From: Catenulispora sp.
Lineage (GTDB): Bacteria; Actinomycetota; Actinomycetes; Streptomycetales; Catenulisporaceae
NCBI GenBank assembly: GCA_013361685.1
Contig: JABFXP010000051.1
Coordinates: 1-64,000 of the forward strand
DNA length: 64,000 bases
Reading direction: 5' to 3'
The notes below the pieces were generated by a model. That model made no database searches. It was given only the letters and a program-made list of their open reading frames with translations, and was not told the origin of the DNA. The translations under genes were made by a program, and so were the position numbers. This document shows positions 1 through 10,100 of the stretch, in pieces. Position 1 is the first letter of the stretch, and every line of letters starts with the position of its first letter.

Positions 1-68
1 GTCCCCACCCCCAGCCCCACCCCCGCTCCGCGCGCGCCTCGCGCGTCCCGACAGAAAGGTCCGACTCC

Positions 69-293
69 GTGACCGGCAAGACCACCCACACCGCCCGACG
101 TATCCGCTACTTCGCCCGGGCCCGCCACCGCCGACCGTGCACGTTCCGGCGGATGCCGATCGCCCGGCTGCTGGCCGCCTTCCGCGCCCGCTGCGCGGCT
201 GTGATGAGCGTCCAGCCGCGGCCGGCCAAGCAGATCGCCCGCGCCGCCCGGCACGAGCAGACCCGTCAGCTCGGCGGGCGCTGGCATGTCTGA
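69..293 (+). CDS. small basic hypothetical protein upstream of the conjugation genes
   Basis: GTG-start ORF, 74 aa, Arg-rich; its stop overlaps the start of the next CDS (286) by 8 nt. Confidence 0.45.
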   Translation: MTGKTTHTARRIRYFARARHRRPCTFRRMPIARLLAAFRARCAAVMSVQPRPAKQIARAARHEQTRQLGGRWHV

Positions 294-1194
294 CGGCGAG
301 TTCTACTACACCGCCCGCATCCCCGCCGACATCGACCGCCCTGACGCCCTCGTCATGGGCTTGTCGTTCCGGCAGGTGGCCATCGTGGCCGGCACCGCGG
401 CCGGGTGCTGGGCCATCTACACCGGCGTCCACGGCGCCGCCCCGCACCTGCCGGTCCTGGCCGTGCTCGCACCGCTCGCAATCGTGCTCACGGTCGCCGC
501 CGGGATCGCCCTGGGCACCCGGGACGGCATCTCCGCCGACCGGTTCCTGCTCGCCGCGATCACCCACGCCCGCCAGCCCCGCCGGCTGGTCAACGCCCCG
601 GACGAAGGAGTTCCGCCCATGCCGACGTTCCTGCCCGACCGCTGGCGCAAAGCCCAAGGACCCGCGCCGTCGCCCCTGAACCTTCCCGTCTCCGGGGTCG
701 ACGGCCAGGCGGTGGTGGCCCTGGGCGAGGCCGGAGCGGCCGGGGTCGCCGCGTGCTCCACGGTCAACTTCGCGCTGCGCTCGGCCGGGGAGCAGAACCA
801 CCTGGTCGCCGGATTCGGCCGGTTCCTGAACTCCCTGTCCGGGCCGACCCAGATCCTCATCCGCACCCGCCGCGTCGACCTGGCCCCGATGGTCGCGGCG
901 ATCGAGGCCGACGCGGCCGGGCTGGCGCACCCGGCGCTGGAGGCCGCGGCCCGCGACCACGCCGCGTTCCTGGCCGACATCTCCGATGGCCGGCGCCTGC
1001 TGTCCCGCCAGGTGCTGCTCACGGTGCGCGAGCCGGACGCCGGACGGCACGGCGCGGACGCGGGACTTCGCATCACCCGGCGGCTGTCCGAGGCCGCCTC
1101 GGCGCTGTCCGGCGCCGGCGTCACCGTCGCCGCCTACACCCCGGCCGGCGTCGCCGACCTGCTGTCCGAAGCCTGCGCCGGCACCGCGGCCTGA
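286..1194 (+). CDS. PrgI / SCO6880-like T4SS-associated membrane protein
   Basis: N-terminal 'ARIPADIDRPDALVMGLSFRQVAIVAGTA' followed by hydrophobic segments, directly upstream of a VirB4-like ATPase. Confidence 0.65.
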   Translation: MSDGEFYYTARIPADIDRPDALVMGLSFRQVAIVAGTAAGCWAIYTGVHGAAPHLPVLAVLAPLAIVLTVAAGIALGTRDGISADRFLLAAITHARQPRRLVNAPDEGVPPMPTFLPDRWRKAQGPAPSPLNLPVSGVDGQAVVALGEAGAAGVAACSTVNFALRSAGEQNHLVAGFGRFLNSLSGPTQILIRTRRVDLAPMVAAIEADAAGLAHPALEAAARDHAAFLADISDGRRLLSRQVLLTVREPDAGRHGADAGLRITRRLSEAASALSGAGVTVAAYTPAGVADLLSEACAGTAA

Positions 1195-1224
1195 ACCACC
1201 CCCCAACCAAGACAGGAGCCACAC

Positions 1225-3114
1225 ATGATCAGCACCAAACTTCGCCGCCGCGGCGAGGCCGGGACAACGATCGTCCCGGCCTCGCCGATCGCCGGGCCCG
1301 GCGCGGTGGAAGTCACCGCGAGGCACCTGGTGATCGACGACGTGCACGCCGCGAGCTTCGCGGTCACCGGGTACCCGGCCGAGGTCCACGCCGGGTGGCT
1401 GGAGCCGCTGCTGACCTACCCCGGACGGTTGGACGTCGCGTTGCACGTCGACCCGTACGACCCGGTCACCGCCTCCACGAAACTGCGCCGGCAGCGTGCG
1501 CGGCTGGAGTCTTCCCGGCGTTCGGACGCCGAGCGCGGCAAGCTCGCCGACCCCGAGGCCGACGCCGCCGCCCAGGACGCCGCGGATCTGGCTTACCGGC
1601 TGGCGCGCGGGGAGGGGAAGCTGTTCCGGGTCGGGCTGTACCTCACCGTCTACGCCGACACCGAAGACGCCCTGACCCGCGAGGTCGCCGCCGTCCGATC
1701 CCTGGCATCCTCGCTGCTGGTGACGACCGCGCCGGCGACGTTCCGGCAGCTGGCCGGCTGGACCACCTGCCTGCCACTGGGCGTGGACGCGCTCGGGTCG
1801 ACCCGCACCTTCGACACCGCGGCGCTGGCCGCCGCGTTCCCGTTCACCTCCCCGGATCTCGCGCCCGCAGACCCGGCCGACACCCGCCCCGCGACCGGGG
1901 TGCTGTACGGGGTGAACGCCGCCAGCTCCGGGCTGGTGCTGTGGGACCGGTGGGCCCAGGACAACCACAATTCGATCACCCTCGCGCGCTCGGGCGCCGG
2001 GAAGTCGTACTTCACGAAGCTGGACGCGCTGCGCTCGCTGTACACCGGGGTGCAGGTGTTCGTGATCGACCCGGAGAACGAGTACACCCGCCTGGCGAAC
2101 GCGGTCGGCGGCACCGTGCTCGCGCTCGGCGCGGACGGGGTGCGCCTGAACCCGTTCGACCTGCCCGCGCACGCCGCGAACGCGGCGGCCGGCCCTGCGG
2201 CCGGGAACGCGCTGGTGCGGCGCAGCCTGTTCGTCCACACCTTCATCGCCGTCCTGCTGGGATGCGAGCTGTCCGCGGTGCAGCGCGCGGCGGTGGACAA
2301 GGCGGTCCTGGCCGCGTACGCCTCGGTCGGGATCGGGCGGGACCCGCGGACCTGGTCCCGACCGGCGCCGGTGCTGCGGGACCTGATCGAGGCTCTGCTC
2401 GACCTCGGCACCGACGCCGGCCTGGACCTGGCCGCGCAGCTGGAGCCGTTCACCACCGGCTCCTACTCCGGGCTGTTCGACGGGCCGACCACCACCGACC
2501 CGTCCGGGCACCTGGTGTCGTTCTCGTTGCGGGAGCTGCCGGACGAGTTGAAGACCGTCGGGACGCTGCTCGTGCTGGACGCGATCTGGCGCCAGGTCAT
2601 GTCCCCGACCCGGCGCCGGCGCCTGGTGGTCGTTGACGAAGCCTGGCTGCTGATGCGCGACCCGGCCGGGGCGAACTTCCTGCTGCGCATGGCCAAGGCC
2701 GCCCGCAAGCAGTGGGCCGGCCTGGCAGTGATCACGCAGGACGCCGCCGACGTCCTCGGCTCGGACCTTGGGGCGGCGATCGTCGCCAACTCCGCCACCC
2801 AGGTGCTGCTGCGCCAGGCTCCGCAGGCGCTGCCCGCCGTGCGCGCGGCGTTCCGGCTCTCCGACGGCGAGGCCGCCCTGATCGCCTCCGCCCCGGCCGG
2901 TCTCGGCCTGCTCACAGCGGGATCTTCCAGGGTCTCGTTCCACGTCATCGCCTCCGACGCCGAGCATCAACTGGCCTCGACGTCCCCGGCCGACCTGATC
3001 GAGACCGAACCCGGCGACGACTACTTCGCCGACGACACCCCACATGCCGGAACCGAACCGGCCGGCCCCGACCCCGGCCTGATGCTCGACGACCCCGAAG
3101 GAGACCTGCTGTGA
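1225..3114 (+). CDS. VirB4/TraC-like conjugation ATPase
   Basis: Walker A 'ARSGAGKSYFTK', 'VIDPENEYTRLA', Walker B 'RLVVVDEAWLLM', 'LAVITQDAADVLGS'. Confidence 0.88.
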   Translation: MISTKLRRRGEAGTTIVPASPIAGPGAVEVTARHLVIDDVHAASFAVTGYPAEVHAGWLEPLLTYPGRLDVALHVDPYDPVTASTKLRRQRARLESSRRSDAERGKLADPEADAAAQDAADLAYRLARGEGKLFRVGLYLTVYADTEDALTREVAAVRSLASSLLVTTAPATFRQLAGWTTCLPLGVDALGSTRTFDTAALAAAFPFTSPDLAPADPADTRPATGVLYGVNAASSGLVLWDRWAQDNHNSITLARSGAGKSYFTKLDALRSLYTGVQVFVIDPENEYTRLANAVGGTVLALGADGVRLNPFDLPAHAANAAAGPAAGNALVRRSLFVHTFIAVLLGCELSAVQRAAVDKAVLAAYASVGIGRDPRTWSRPAPVLRDLIEALLDLGTDAGLDLAAQLEPFTTGSYSGLFDGPTTTDPSGHLVSFSLRELPDELKTVGTLLVLDAIWRQVMSPTRRRRLVVVDEAWLLMRDPAGANFLLRMAKAARKQWAGLAVITQDAADVLGSDLGAAIVANSATQVLLRQAPQALPAVRAAFRLSDGEAALIASAPAGLGLLTAGSSRVSFHVIASDAEHQLASTSPADLIETEPGDDYFADDTPHAGTEPAGPDPGLMLDDPEGDLL

Positions 3115-5684
3115 CCGCAACCCGCATAGCCGTCAGCGCCGCCGTGTCCGGCGCGCCGACGCCGAACCCGAACCCGACACCGACGGCACCGCCGCCGATC
3201 CCCCTCCCGCACAGCCCACTGATCAGTTTCCTGACACATCCGGGCCCGGCTCTGGCCCGCCTCGGACATCACCTGACGGCCTGGGCCGGAGTCTGGGGCC
3301 TGCCCGCCGGTGCGGCGGCGTTCGTCGTGCTCGTGCTGGCCGTCGTGGTCCGGGTCCGGTGGCGGCTGCGCCGGCACGCCGCCCTCGCCGACGGCGCCCG
3401 TTTGATCACCGTGCTGGCGCCGCCGAAAGTCACCACTGCCGCCGCCGAGATGCTGTGGCAGCAGCTGATGGGCCTGCTGCGCCCGGCCTGGAAGCGCGCG
3501 CTGTTCGGGCAGCCGCACCTGTCCTTCGAATACGTGTGGTCGCACACCGGCGTGCAGATCCGCCTGTGGGTGCCGGGCACCGTCCCGCCCGGCCAGGTCG
3601 AGGACGCGATCGCCGCCGCATGGCCGGGCGTCGGTGTCACGATCGCCGACGCCGCCGAAACGGCGACGCTGGTGCTGCCGGCCGCCGCGGTCGCCACCGG
3701 CGGCCGGCAGGTGCTGGCCCGGGCCGAGGTGCTGCCCATCCGCACCGACTTCGACATGGACCCGCTGCGCGGCCTGCTCGAGACCTGCGGACGCCTGACC
3801 GAGGACGAGCACGCCGCGGTACAGATCCTGGCCAGGCCGGTCACCGGACGGCGCGCGCGAGGCGCCGTAAAGGCGGTGACCGCGCTGCGTGACGGCGGCA
3901 GCGGCAGCGCCGGAATCGCCTCCAAGGCACTGGACCTGATCACCCCTGGCGCCGGAACCACCAGCGGTGTGAGCGCGCCGCGCACCGGGACCGCCGGGAT
4001 GGAGCCCGCCGAGGCCGACCAGTACCGGCAAGCCTCCCGAAAGGCCGCCGGCTCGCTGTGGGAAGTCCGCGTCTTCTACGCCGCCGGCTCCACGAAGGCC
4101 GGGGTGAAGCCGAACGACGGGCGGCTGCGGGGCCTGGCCGGGAAGATGGCCTCCACCTTCCCGGTGTTCCGGGCGGCGAACTACTTCGACCGCAAACGCC
4201 TTGCGGCCCCGGTGCCGGTGCTGAACGGCCGGCAGTTCGCCGGCCGCGGGCACCTGCTGTCGGTGGCCGAACTCGCGGCCCTGGCACATATCCCCACCGA
4301 CGCCGTTGCGGCCGGGCTCGAGCGGGCTGGCGCGGCCAGCGTCCCACCGCCGCCGGGCATCCCGGCCCCGGACGCCAAGGCCGGGATCAAGCCGATCGGC
4401 GTGGCCGATGCCGACGTGCGCAAGAAGGTCGGGCTGTCGGTCGCCGACGCCCGGCATCACATGCACATCATCGGCGCCACCGGCGCCGGCAAGTCGACCC
4501 TGATGACGAACCTCGTCCTCGACGACGTCGACAACGGTCGCGGCGTGGTGGTGGTCGACCCCAAGGGCGACATGATCCTGGACATCCTGGCCCGGCTGCC
4601 GCGCCGGATCGCCGACCGTACCGTGCTGTTCGACGCCGACTCCGCGGCCTGCCCGCCACGGTTGAACGTGCTGCAGCCGGAGTCGGCGGCGGACGTGGAC
4701 GTGGTCGTCGACAACGTGACCGGGATTTTCAAGCGGATCTTCTCCGGCTACTGGGGCCCGCGCACCGACGACCTGTTCCGGCAGGCGTGCCGCACGCTGC
4801 TGCACCACGACCGCACAGGTCAGGTGAACCTGCGGCACGTGGCGCTGATCCTCACCAACGCCGACGAACGCGCCGCTTACACCGCCGCCGGCCGCGCTGC
4901 GGACCCGGACTTGCGTGGGTTCTGGGACGAGTTCGACGCGCTGTCCCCGGGCATGCGCTCGTCGATCACGATGCCGCTGATGAACAAGCTGCGGCAGTTC
5001 CTGGGCCGCGACATCGTCCGCAACTCCATCGCCGCCGGCCCTTCCTCCTTCGACATGGGCGAGGTGCTCAACGGTGGGCTGTGCCTGGTGCGGATCCCGA
5101 AGGGTGGGCTGGGGGAGCAGACCGCGCAGCTGCTCGGATCGCTGGTGGTGGCCAAGTGCTGGCAGGCAGCCTCGGCCCGCTCCGGTCTTCCGCAGCACCA
5201 GCGGATCGACGCCAGCCTGCTGCTGGACGAGTGTCACAACTTCTTGTCCTTGCCCTACCCGATGGAGGACATGTTGTCGGAGGCGCGAGGCTACCGGCTC
5301 TCGCTGACCCTGGCCCACCAGAACCTGGCGCAGCTGCCGCGGGATCTGCGGGAAGGCGTGTCGGCCAACGCCCGCTCCAAGGTGATTTTCAACGTGTCCC
5401 CGGAGGACTCCCGGGAGCTGGAGCGGCACACCGCGCCCCTGCTCGGCGCCTACGACCTGTCGCACCTGGGCAAGTTCCAGGCCACTGGCCGCCTGGTGGC
5501 AGGCGCTGAAGAACGCCCGGCGTTCACGCTGCGCACCATCCCCATGCGCCCGGCGATCGCGGGTCGGGAGCAGGAGATCCGCGCCGGCGCCACCGCCGCG
5601 TTCGGCCGCGTTCCCGGGCCGGAGGTCGAGCAGATCCTCACCGAGATCGACCTGCGCTACCCGCCGGCAGCCGACGCCGCCTAA
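3111..5684 (+). CDS. VirD4/TraD-like type IV coupling ATPase
   Basis: GTG start at 3111 overlapping the upstream TGA (GTGA), in frame with ORF 2712..5684; 'GATGAGKSTLMTNLVLDDVDNGRGVVVVDPKGDMI', 'LLLDECHNFLSLPYPMEDMLSEARGYRLSLTLAHQNLAQL'. Confidence 0.87.
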   Translation: MTATRIAVSAAVSGAPTPNPNPTPTAPPPIPLPHSPLISFLTHPGPALARLGHHLTAWAGVWGLPAGAAAFVVLVLAVVVRVRWRLRRHAALADGARLITVLAPPKVTTAAAEMLWQQLMGLLRPAWKRALFGQPHLSFEYVWSHTGVQIRLWVPGTVPPGQVEDAIAAAWPGVGVTIADAAETATLVLPAAAVATGGRQVLARAEVLPIRTDFDMDPLRGLLETCGRLTEDEHAAVQILARPVTGRRARGAVKAVTALRDGGSGSAGIASKALDLITPGAGTTSGVSAPRTGTAGMEPAEADQYRQASRKAAGSLWEVRVFYAAGSTKAGVKPNDGRLRGLAGKMASTFPVFRAANYFDRKRLAAPVPVLNGRQFAGRGHLLSVAELAALAHIPTDAVAAGLERAGAASVPPPPGIPAPDAKAGIKPIGVADADVRKKVGLSVADARHHMHIIGATGAGKSTLMTNLVLDDVDNGRGVVVVDPKGDMILDILARLPRRIADRTVLFDADSAACPPRLNVLQPESAADVDVVVDNVTGIFKRIFSGYWGPRTDDLFRQACRTLLHHDRTGQVNLRHVALILTNADERAAYTAAGRAADPDLRGFWDEFDALSPGMRSSITMPLMNKLRQFLGRDIVRNSIAAGPSSFDMGEVLNGGLCLVRIPKGGLGEQTAQLLGSLVVAKCWQAASARSGLPQHQRIDASLLLDECHNFLSLPYPMEDMLSEARGYRLSLTLAHQNLAQLPRDLREGVSANARSKVIFNVSPEDSRELERHTAPLLGAYDLSHLGKFQATGRLVAGAEERPAFTLRTIPMRPAIAGREQEIRAGATAAFGRVPGPEVEQILTEIDLRYPPAADAA

Positions 5685-5801
5685 AGGCGCCTGCTGCCCA
5701 CATGCCGGCGGCGCCGCGAACCCGTCTTCCGGCGCCGTCGTGCGTCGCGGCCTGCGCGCTGTGCCAGACCCCGAACACCCCTCACCAGCCAAGGAATCCC
5801 C

Positions 5802-6839
5802 ATGCCTGAAACCGACCGTCCCACACCCGGCGTCGCCTTCCGCGGCGCCCCGGACTACCGCCGGCCCTTCGACACCGAGGCCGCGCCGGTGCGCCGAGCC
5901 CAGATCGCGATGCTGGTCGCGCACCTGACCCCGCGCGACTCCTGGATCGCCGCGATGGTCCACGAACACCGGGTGCTGACCACCACCCAGATCGCCGAGC
6001 TCGGCTACAACTCGGTGCGCACCGCCCGCCGCCGCCTGGCCGCCCTGACCGAGCTGCGCCTGGTGGACCGGTTCCGGCCGCTGGTCGCGCTCGGCGCCGG
6101 CACCGCACCCGAGCACTACGTCCTGGGCCCGGCCGGCGCGAGCTGGCTGGCCGCGGCCTACGAGATCCCAGCGAAGACCTTCGGCTACCACCGCCACCGC
6201 GCCCACCTGATTGCCGCCTCCCACCAGCTGGGCCACGCGGTGGGCTGCAACCAGGTGTTCACCGACCTCGCGGTCGCCGGCCGTGGCGAGGCCGGTCACG
6301 GACGGCTGGCCGCCTGGTGGTCCGAGCGGCGCTGCATCCGGCTGTTCACCGACGCCGGCATCCGCCCCGACGGCTACGGCCACCACACCCTGGCCCCGGC
6401 AGGCGCGGACCCGGACAGCGCGGCCAACGTCCGGTTCTTCCTGGAATACGACACCGGCAGCGAACCCATTGCCAAGGTCGCCGCGAAACTCGCCGGCTAC
6501 GCCCGCCTGGCCGCTGCCAGCACCCCGACCCCGGTGCTGTTTCACCTCCCGAACGCTCGTCGCGAGGCGCGGCTGCACGCCGCCCTCGCCGACACCGCCG
6601 GGGTTCCCGTGGCCACCACCACCCCCGAAGCCCGGCTGCTCGCCGGCACCGGACCCGCCGGTCCGGTCTGGTTGCCGGTGACCGCAGGCCGCCGCCGCGG
6701 CCCGGCGCGCCTGGCCCTGGTCGAACTCGACCAACTTGTCGAAACGCGGCCCCGGCCCCGGCGCAGCGGGGCGTCGACGGTGCCGTCCTGGTGGACCGAG
6801 CCCCCGACTCCGCTCCCGCCGGCCACCTGGGCCCGCTGA
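5802..6839 (+). CDS. replication-relaxation-like family protein (winged-helix N-terminus)
   Basis: 'HRVLTTTQIAELGYNSVRTARRRLAALTELRLVDRFRP...HYVLGPAGASWLAA' pattern typical of actinobacterial replication-relaxation proteins near T4SS genes. Confidence 0.7.
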   Translation: MPETDRPTPGVAFRGAPDYRRPFDTEAAPVRRAQIAMLVAHLTPRDSWIAAMVHEHRVLTTTQIAELGYNSVRTARRRLAALTELRLVDRFRPLVALGAGTAPEHYVLGPAGASWLAAAYEIPAKTFGYHRHRAHLIAASHQLGHAVGCNQVFTDLAVAGRGEAGHGRLAAWWSERRCIRLFTDAGIRPDGYGHHTLAPAGADPDSAANVRFFLEYDTGSEPIAKVAAKLAGYARLAAASTPTPVLFHLPNARREARLHAALADTAGVPVATTTPEARLLAGTGPAGPVWLPVTAGRRRGPARLALVELDQLVETRPRPRRSGASTVPSWWTEPPTPLPPATWAR

Positions 6840-6869
6840 CCGTAACCCGCAGCACGAGGAAGGACTCGC

Positions 6870-7811
6870 ATGGGGAAACTCGCTACCGCCGTGGCCGCCG
6901 GACTTCTTGCATTGATCACGCTGATCGGCGCCGCCGGGGCCGGCGTCGCCTCCGCCCTCGGCCTCGGCTCGGGCTCCGGGCCGCCGTCGGACACCGCGCG
7001 GGCGCAGGTCCCTCCGACCTTCTACCTCACCGCGATCCACGCCGCCGCCGAATGCCCCGGCTTGTCCTGGACGGTGCTGGCCGCGATCGCCAACCAGGCC
7101 ACAGGCTTCGGCTGGCACGCCGGCCCCGACGGCACCATCGGGCCGATGGGCCTGACCGACAAGGAGTTCACCGACCACGCCGACCCCGTCCCGCCCGGGG
7201 GCGCCACCCCGGCATCCGCCGGCGACGTCGTGGACGCTATGTTCGCCACGGCGCGGCTGCTGTGCGCAGGCGGCGCGAAGAACGGCACCGACCTGAATGC
7301 GGCACTGAAGGCACTGCGCGACGACGACGCGTTCGTCACGGCTGTACAGGCCGACGCCGCCACCTACGGCGGCGCCGACAGCGGCGTCACCGGTGGTACT
7401 GCGACGGCCGGGCCGCTGCCCGCGGCTCCCGGACCCGCCCAGGCCGCGGCCATCGCCTTCGCCCAATCCCAACTCGGCCTGCCGTATGCGTGGGGCGCGG
7501 AGAATCCCGGCGTCAGCTTCGACTGCTCCGGCCTGGTCCAAGCCGCCTACAACGCCGCCGGAATACACCTTCCACGCGTGGCCACCGACCAGTACAACGC
7601 CACCATTCCCATTCCACCAGGAACGCCCCTGCTGCCCGGCGACCTGGTCTATTATGGAACCGCACCGAACAACCTGGAACACATTGGTATATACATTGGC
7701 AATGGGTTGATGATCGATGCGCCGCACACCGGGGCCGTGGTTCGCGTGGAACCGTTCAGATATCAGGGAGACAACTACGCGGGCGCCACGCGGGTGGTGA
7801 AAAATCCGTGA
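6870..7811 (+). CDS. NlpC/P60 (C40) peptidoglycan hydrolase, conjugation-associated
   Basis: 'AIAFAQSQLGLPYAWGAENPGVSFDCSGLVQAAYNAAGIHLPRVATDQY...GDLVYYG...HIGIYIGNGLMIDAPHTG'; N-terminal TM segment. Confidence 0.9.
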   Translation: MGKLATAVAAGLLALITLIGAAGAGVASALGLGSGSGPPSDTARAQVPPTFYLTAIHAAAECPGLSWTVLAAIANQATGFGWHAGPDGTIGPMGLTDKEFTDHADPVPPGGATPASAGDVVDAMFATARLLCAGGAKNGTDLNAALKALRDDDAFVTAVQADAATYGGADSGVTGGTATAGPLPAAPGPAQAAAIAFAQSQLGLPYAWGAENPGVSFDCSGLVQAAYNAAGIHLPRVATDQYNATIPIPPGTPLLPGDLVYYGTAPNNLEHIGIYIGNGLMIDAPHTGAVVRVEPFRYQGDNYAGATRVVKNP

Positions 7812-8628
7812 GAAACGGAGAGTATCCCCGGCTTATTTCTTCCGCCGTCTGCCGGGATTCCCCGGGCCTCGGTACGAGGCTAACCGCCTTCCCGCGATGC
7901 CGGCAAGACCGCGCCGATCGCCCGTGGCCAAACGCCACGCGACGCCACCCCGGGGTGCGTGCGCCGGCCAGATGAGGAGCCGTCAGAGAGGCCGACGTCG
8001 GACATAAGCGGCTGGCAGAACTGGCGTCGGCCGAGCGGGCCACCGCAACGCCACGGGGCGACCAACGGTGTTGGGCGAGCAAATTCAGGGCTTTGCTACA
8101 CCCCCGTGGCCGTTCGGTGGGCCGTTCCACAGTCCGTTACGGGGCCCGTTCGTCCGAGCCATTCAGCACGGCCACACGTTGATGGCTTCACCGCAGGTAG
8201 GGGCCTTGGTACTAGCGGATCGACGACGAGACTTATATCTACAGCTCCTCGATCATTCCGATTCAACCCCGCGGGCCATGGCCCTGCACCCGTACGTCGT
8301 GTCGTGCTCGCTTGCGCTGCTCTGTTCCCCTATCGCCTCATCCTGTTCGAGACTTCGTGTCGTTGGAATGTCTACCCTTCCTGTTACGCCCGCCCCGCTT
8401 CTGCCTACGCGCAGCCGCCGGCGCCGATGGCGATCCGAGGCGTACCCACACTCTGCCAGCGGTAGCCCTCCCCGCAGCCGTGACCAAAGCCGCCGAAAGT
8501 GCATGAAACTGGCAAATGCGACACGAGGCGTGCCGCCCGCCCGGTGGGAACCGCGCCGGTAGCGCGTTCCGCGCGCACGTTCCGCCCAGTACCGCCCCGG
8601 CGCGCGCAACGGCACGTCACCCGCGCCG

Positions 8629-8673
8629 AAACCGCCCGCCCGCGCGGGTGACCGGCGCGGGCGGGCGGGTTTT
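8629..8673 (+). terminator. strong hairpin followed by T-tract (rho-independent-like terminator)
   Basis: aaaccgcccgcccgcgc - gggtgaccg - gcgcgggcgggcgggtttt: 17-nt arm matched with a single bulge, then TTTT. Confidence 0.65.
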
Positions 8674-8977
8674 CGACACCGACCGCGTCCATGCAGCCCC
8701 GGACCGCGAGCCCGCCCGTGACCTCGACCGATTCAGAGCCGCAACCCCGGTCGCACCTTCAAAAGCGTCGAGGAATCGCAAAACATCGATAGTTATCAAG
8801 CCCCATTTCGACTGGATCCATGACCGCGAATCGAGCTATATTTTTCATGTGCCCGGGGGAAAGCCCGAAGCGGGAAATGCGAACCGGCACAAAAGAAATG
8901 ACGAAACCCCGCTCGACTTGTTGCAAACGCCGAGATAGGGTCGTAGCAACGAACCGGGGAAACCCGAAGGAATGACA

Positions 8978-9053
8978 CCGGAACACATTCCGGAAACCCC
9001 TAATGAAACTCCGCCCGGGCGGAGCCTTGCCAAAAAACGGCCGGGAATCCCGG
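8978..9053. promoter_or_regulatory. three consecutive short perfect inverted repeats upstream of the accessory operon
   Basis: CCGGAA-CACA-TTCCGG (8978-8993), CTCCGCCCGGGCGGAG (9009-9024), CCGGGA-A-TCCCGG (9041-9053). Confidence 0.5.
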
Positions 9054-9082
9054 AATGCACATCATCAAGAAAGGCGAATGGA

Positions 9083-9217
9083 ATGTGTGAGAAGTGCGTC
9101 AACAAGAACCCCTGCGACGAGTGCGGCGCGGAACCCGGCGAGCGGTGCCTGCCGTATTGCACCGGCCCCTACGGCCCCGGCGGTCCCCACGAGTTCGACC
9201 TCGACGACGCCTCCTGA
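9083..9217 (+). CDS. small Cys-rich (zinc-finger-like) protein
   Basis: Internal ATG of ORF 8972..9217: MCEKCVNKNPCDECGAEPGERCLPYCTGPYGPGGPHEFDLDDAS. Confidence 0.6.
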   Translation: MCEKCVNKNPCDECGAEPGERCLPYCTGPYGPGGPHEFDLDDAS

Positions 9218-9250
9218 CCCCTCCCCGATTCGCCCCGAAGGACCGGCTCA

Positions 9251-9541
9251 ATGCCCACACCCCGCCTGCCCGTACCCCGCTCCGCCCCCATCACCGACAC
9301 CATCATCGGCACCAACGCCCACGGCGCCACGATCACCGTGACCCGCCACGGACCGGAATTCCCCAGCGGGGAGCGAACCGAATGGGTCGCCTGGGACCGC
9401 GTCAACCCCGACGGCAGCCGCGAACGCTGGGCCGAGCGCATCACCGGCTACCGGCTGAAGACCCTGGCCGACGAACTCGACCGGATCCACGCCCAGCTGG
9501 TCCTCACCGCCGCCGGTGCCACCCGCACCCGCACCGTCTGA
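9251..9541 (+). CDS. hypothetical protein
   Basis: 96-aa ORF in an evenly spaced co-directional gene array. Confidence 0.6.
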   Translation: MPTPRLPVPRSAPITDTIIGTNAHGATITVTRHGPEFPSGERTEWVAWDRVNPDGSRERWAERITGYRLKTLADELDRIHAQLVLTAAGATRTRTV

Positions 9542-9623
9542 ACCCCTCCGGGCCGCAACCGCCCGCGCAAGTGCAAGACCTCCGCGACACCCAACCCCCA
9601 CGAGCTGAAACCGGAGTACCCCC

Positions 9624-10028
9624 ATGCCTGGAACCTCGCCGGCCTGCCCCCTCGCCCTGGCCGAGGACTCCGAGCACACCGCGCCGCCACCGATCACCGT
9701 TCCGGTCTACGCCGCCGGGGCCGGGATGGCCGACACGGCCCTGATGATCCTCGAAGCCGCCGGATGGCACCGCTACGAGGACGGTGCCTGCAACGTCACC
9801 TACCGCTCGCCCGACGGGTCGGTGACGGCCGAGTTCGGGCCGGAAACCGAGCGCTACCACCGCCGAGGGCCGCTGTGGGAGGTCAAGTACACCAACCCGG
9901 ACCCCTACGCCAAGGGCTCCAAGTCCTGGACCGCGACCTTCGGTGACGACACACCGGCCGAGGCGATAGCCCGATTCCTCGCAGCCCTCACCGATCCGGC
10001 CGGACTGGAAACCGAGCGCTGGAACTGA
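9624..10028 (+). CDS. DUF317-like hypothetical protein
   Basis: 'ILEAAGWHRYEDGACNVTYRSPDGSVTAEF...TPAEAIARFLAALTDP' resembles repeats in 14152..14733 and 15324..15917. Confidence 0.6.
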   Translation: MPGTSPACPLALAEDSEHTAPPPITVPVYAAGAGMADTALMILEAAGWHRYEDGACNVTYRSPDGSVTAEFGPETERYHRRGPLWEVKYTNPDPYAKGSKSWTATFGDDTPAEAIARFLAALTDPAGLETERWN

Positions 10029-10100
10029 CCCACGGGCGGGGCCGACCGCCCGGCGGCCCTGCCAACCACCACCCCGAGCCAGGAAAGCACGAGCACCGCC

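Noticed and set aside
405-2636. 743-aa + strand ORF
   Set aside because: Out-of-frame shadow of the PrgI- and VirB4-like genes; R/P/A-rich and without domains
3021-7727. 1568-aa minus-strand ORF
   Set aside because: Antisense to four well-supported T4SS-region genes; low-complexity G/R/Q-rich translation typical of high-GC shadow ORFs
7959-8465. 168-aa ORF in the region after the T4SS operon
   Set aside because: No recognisable domain, composition not coding-like, competing overlapping ORFs on both strands
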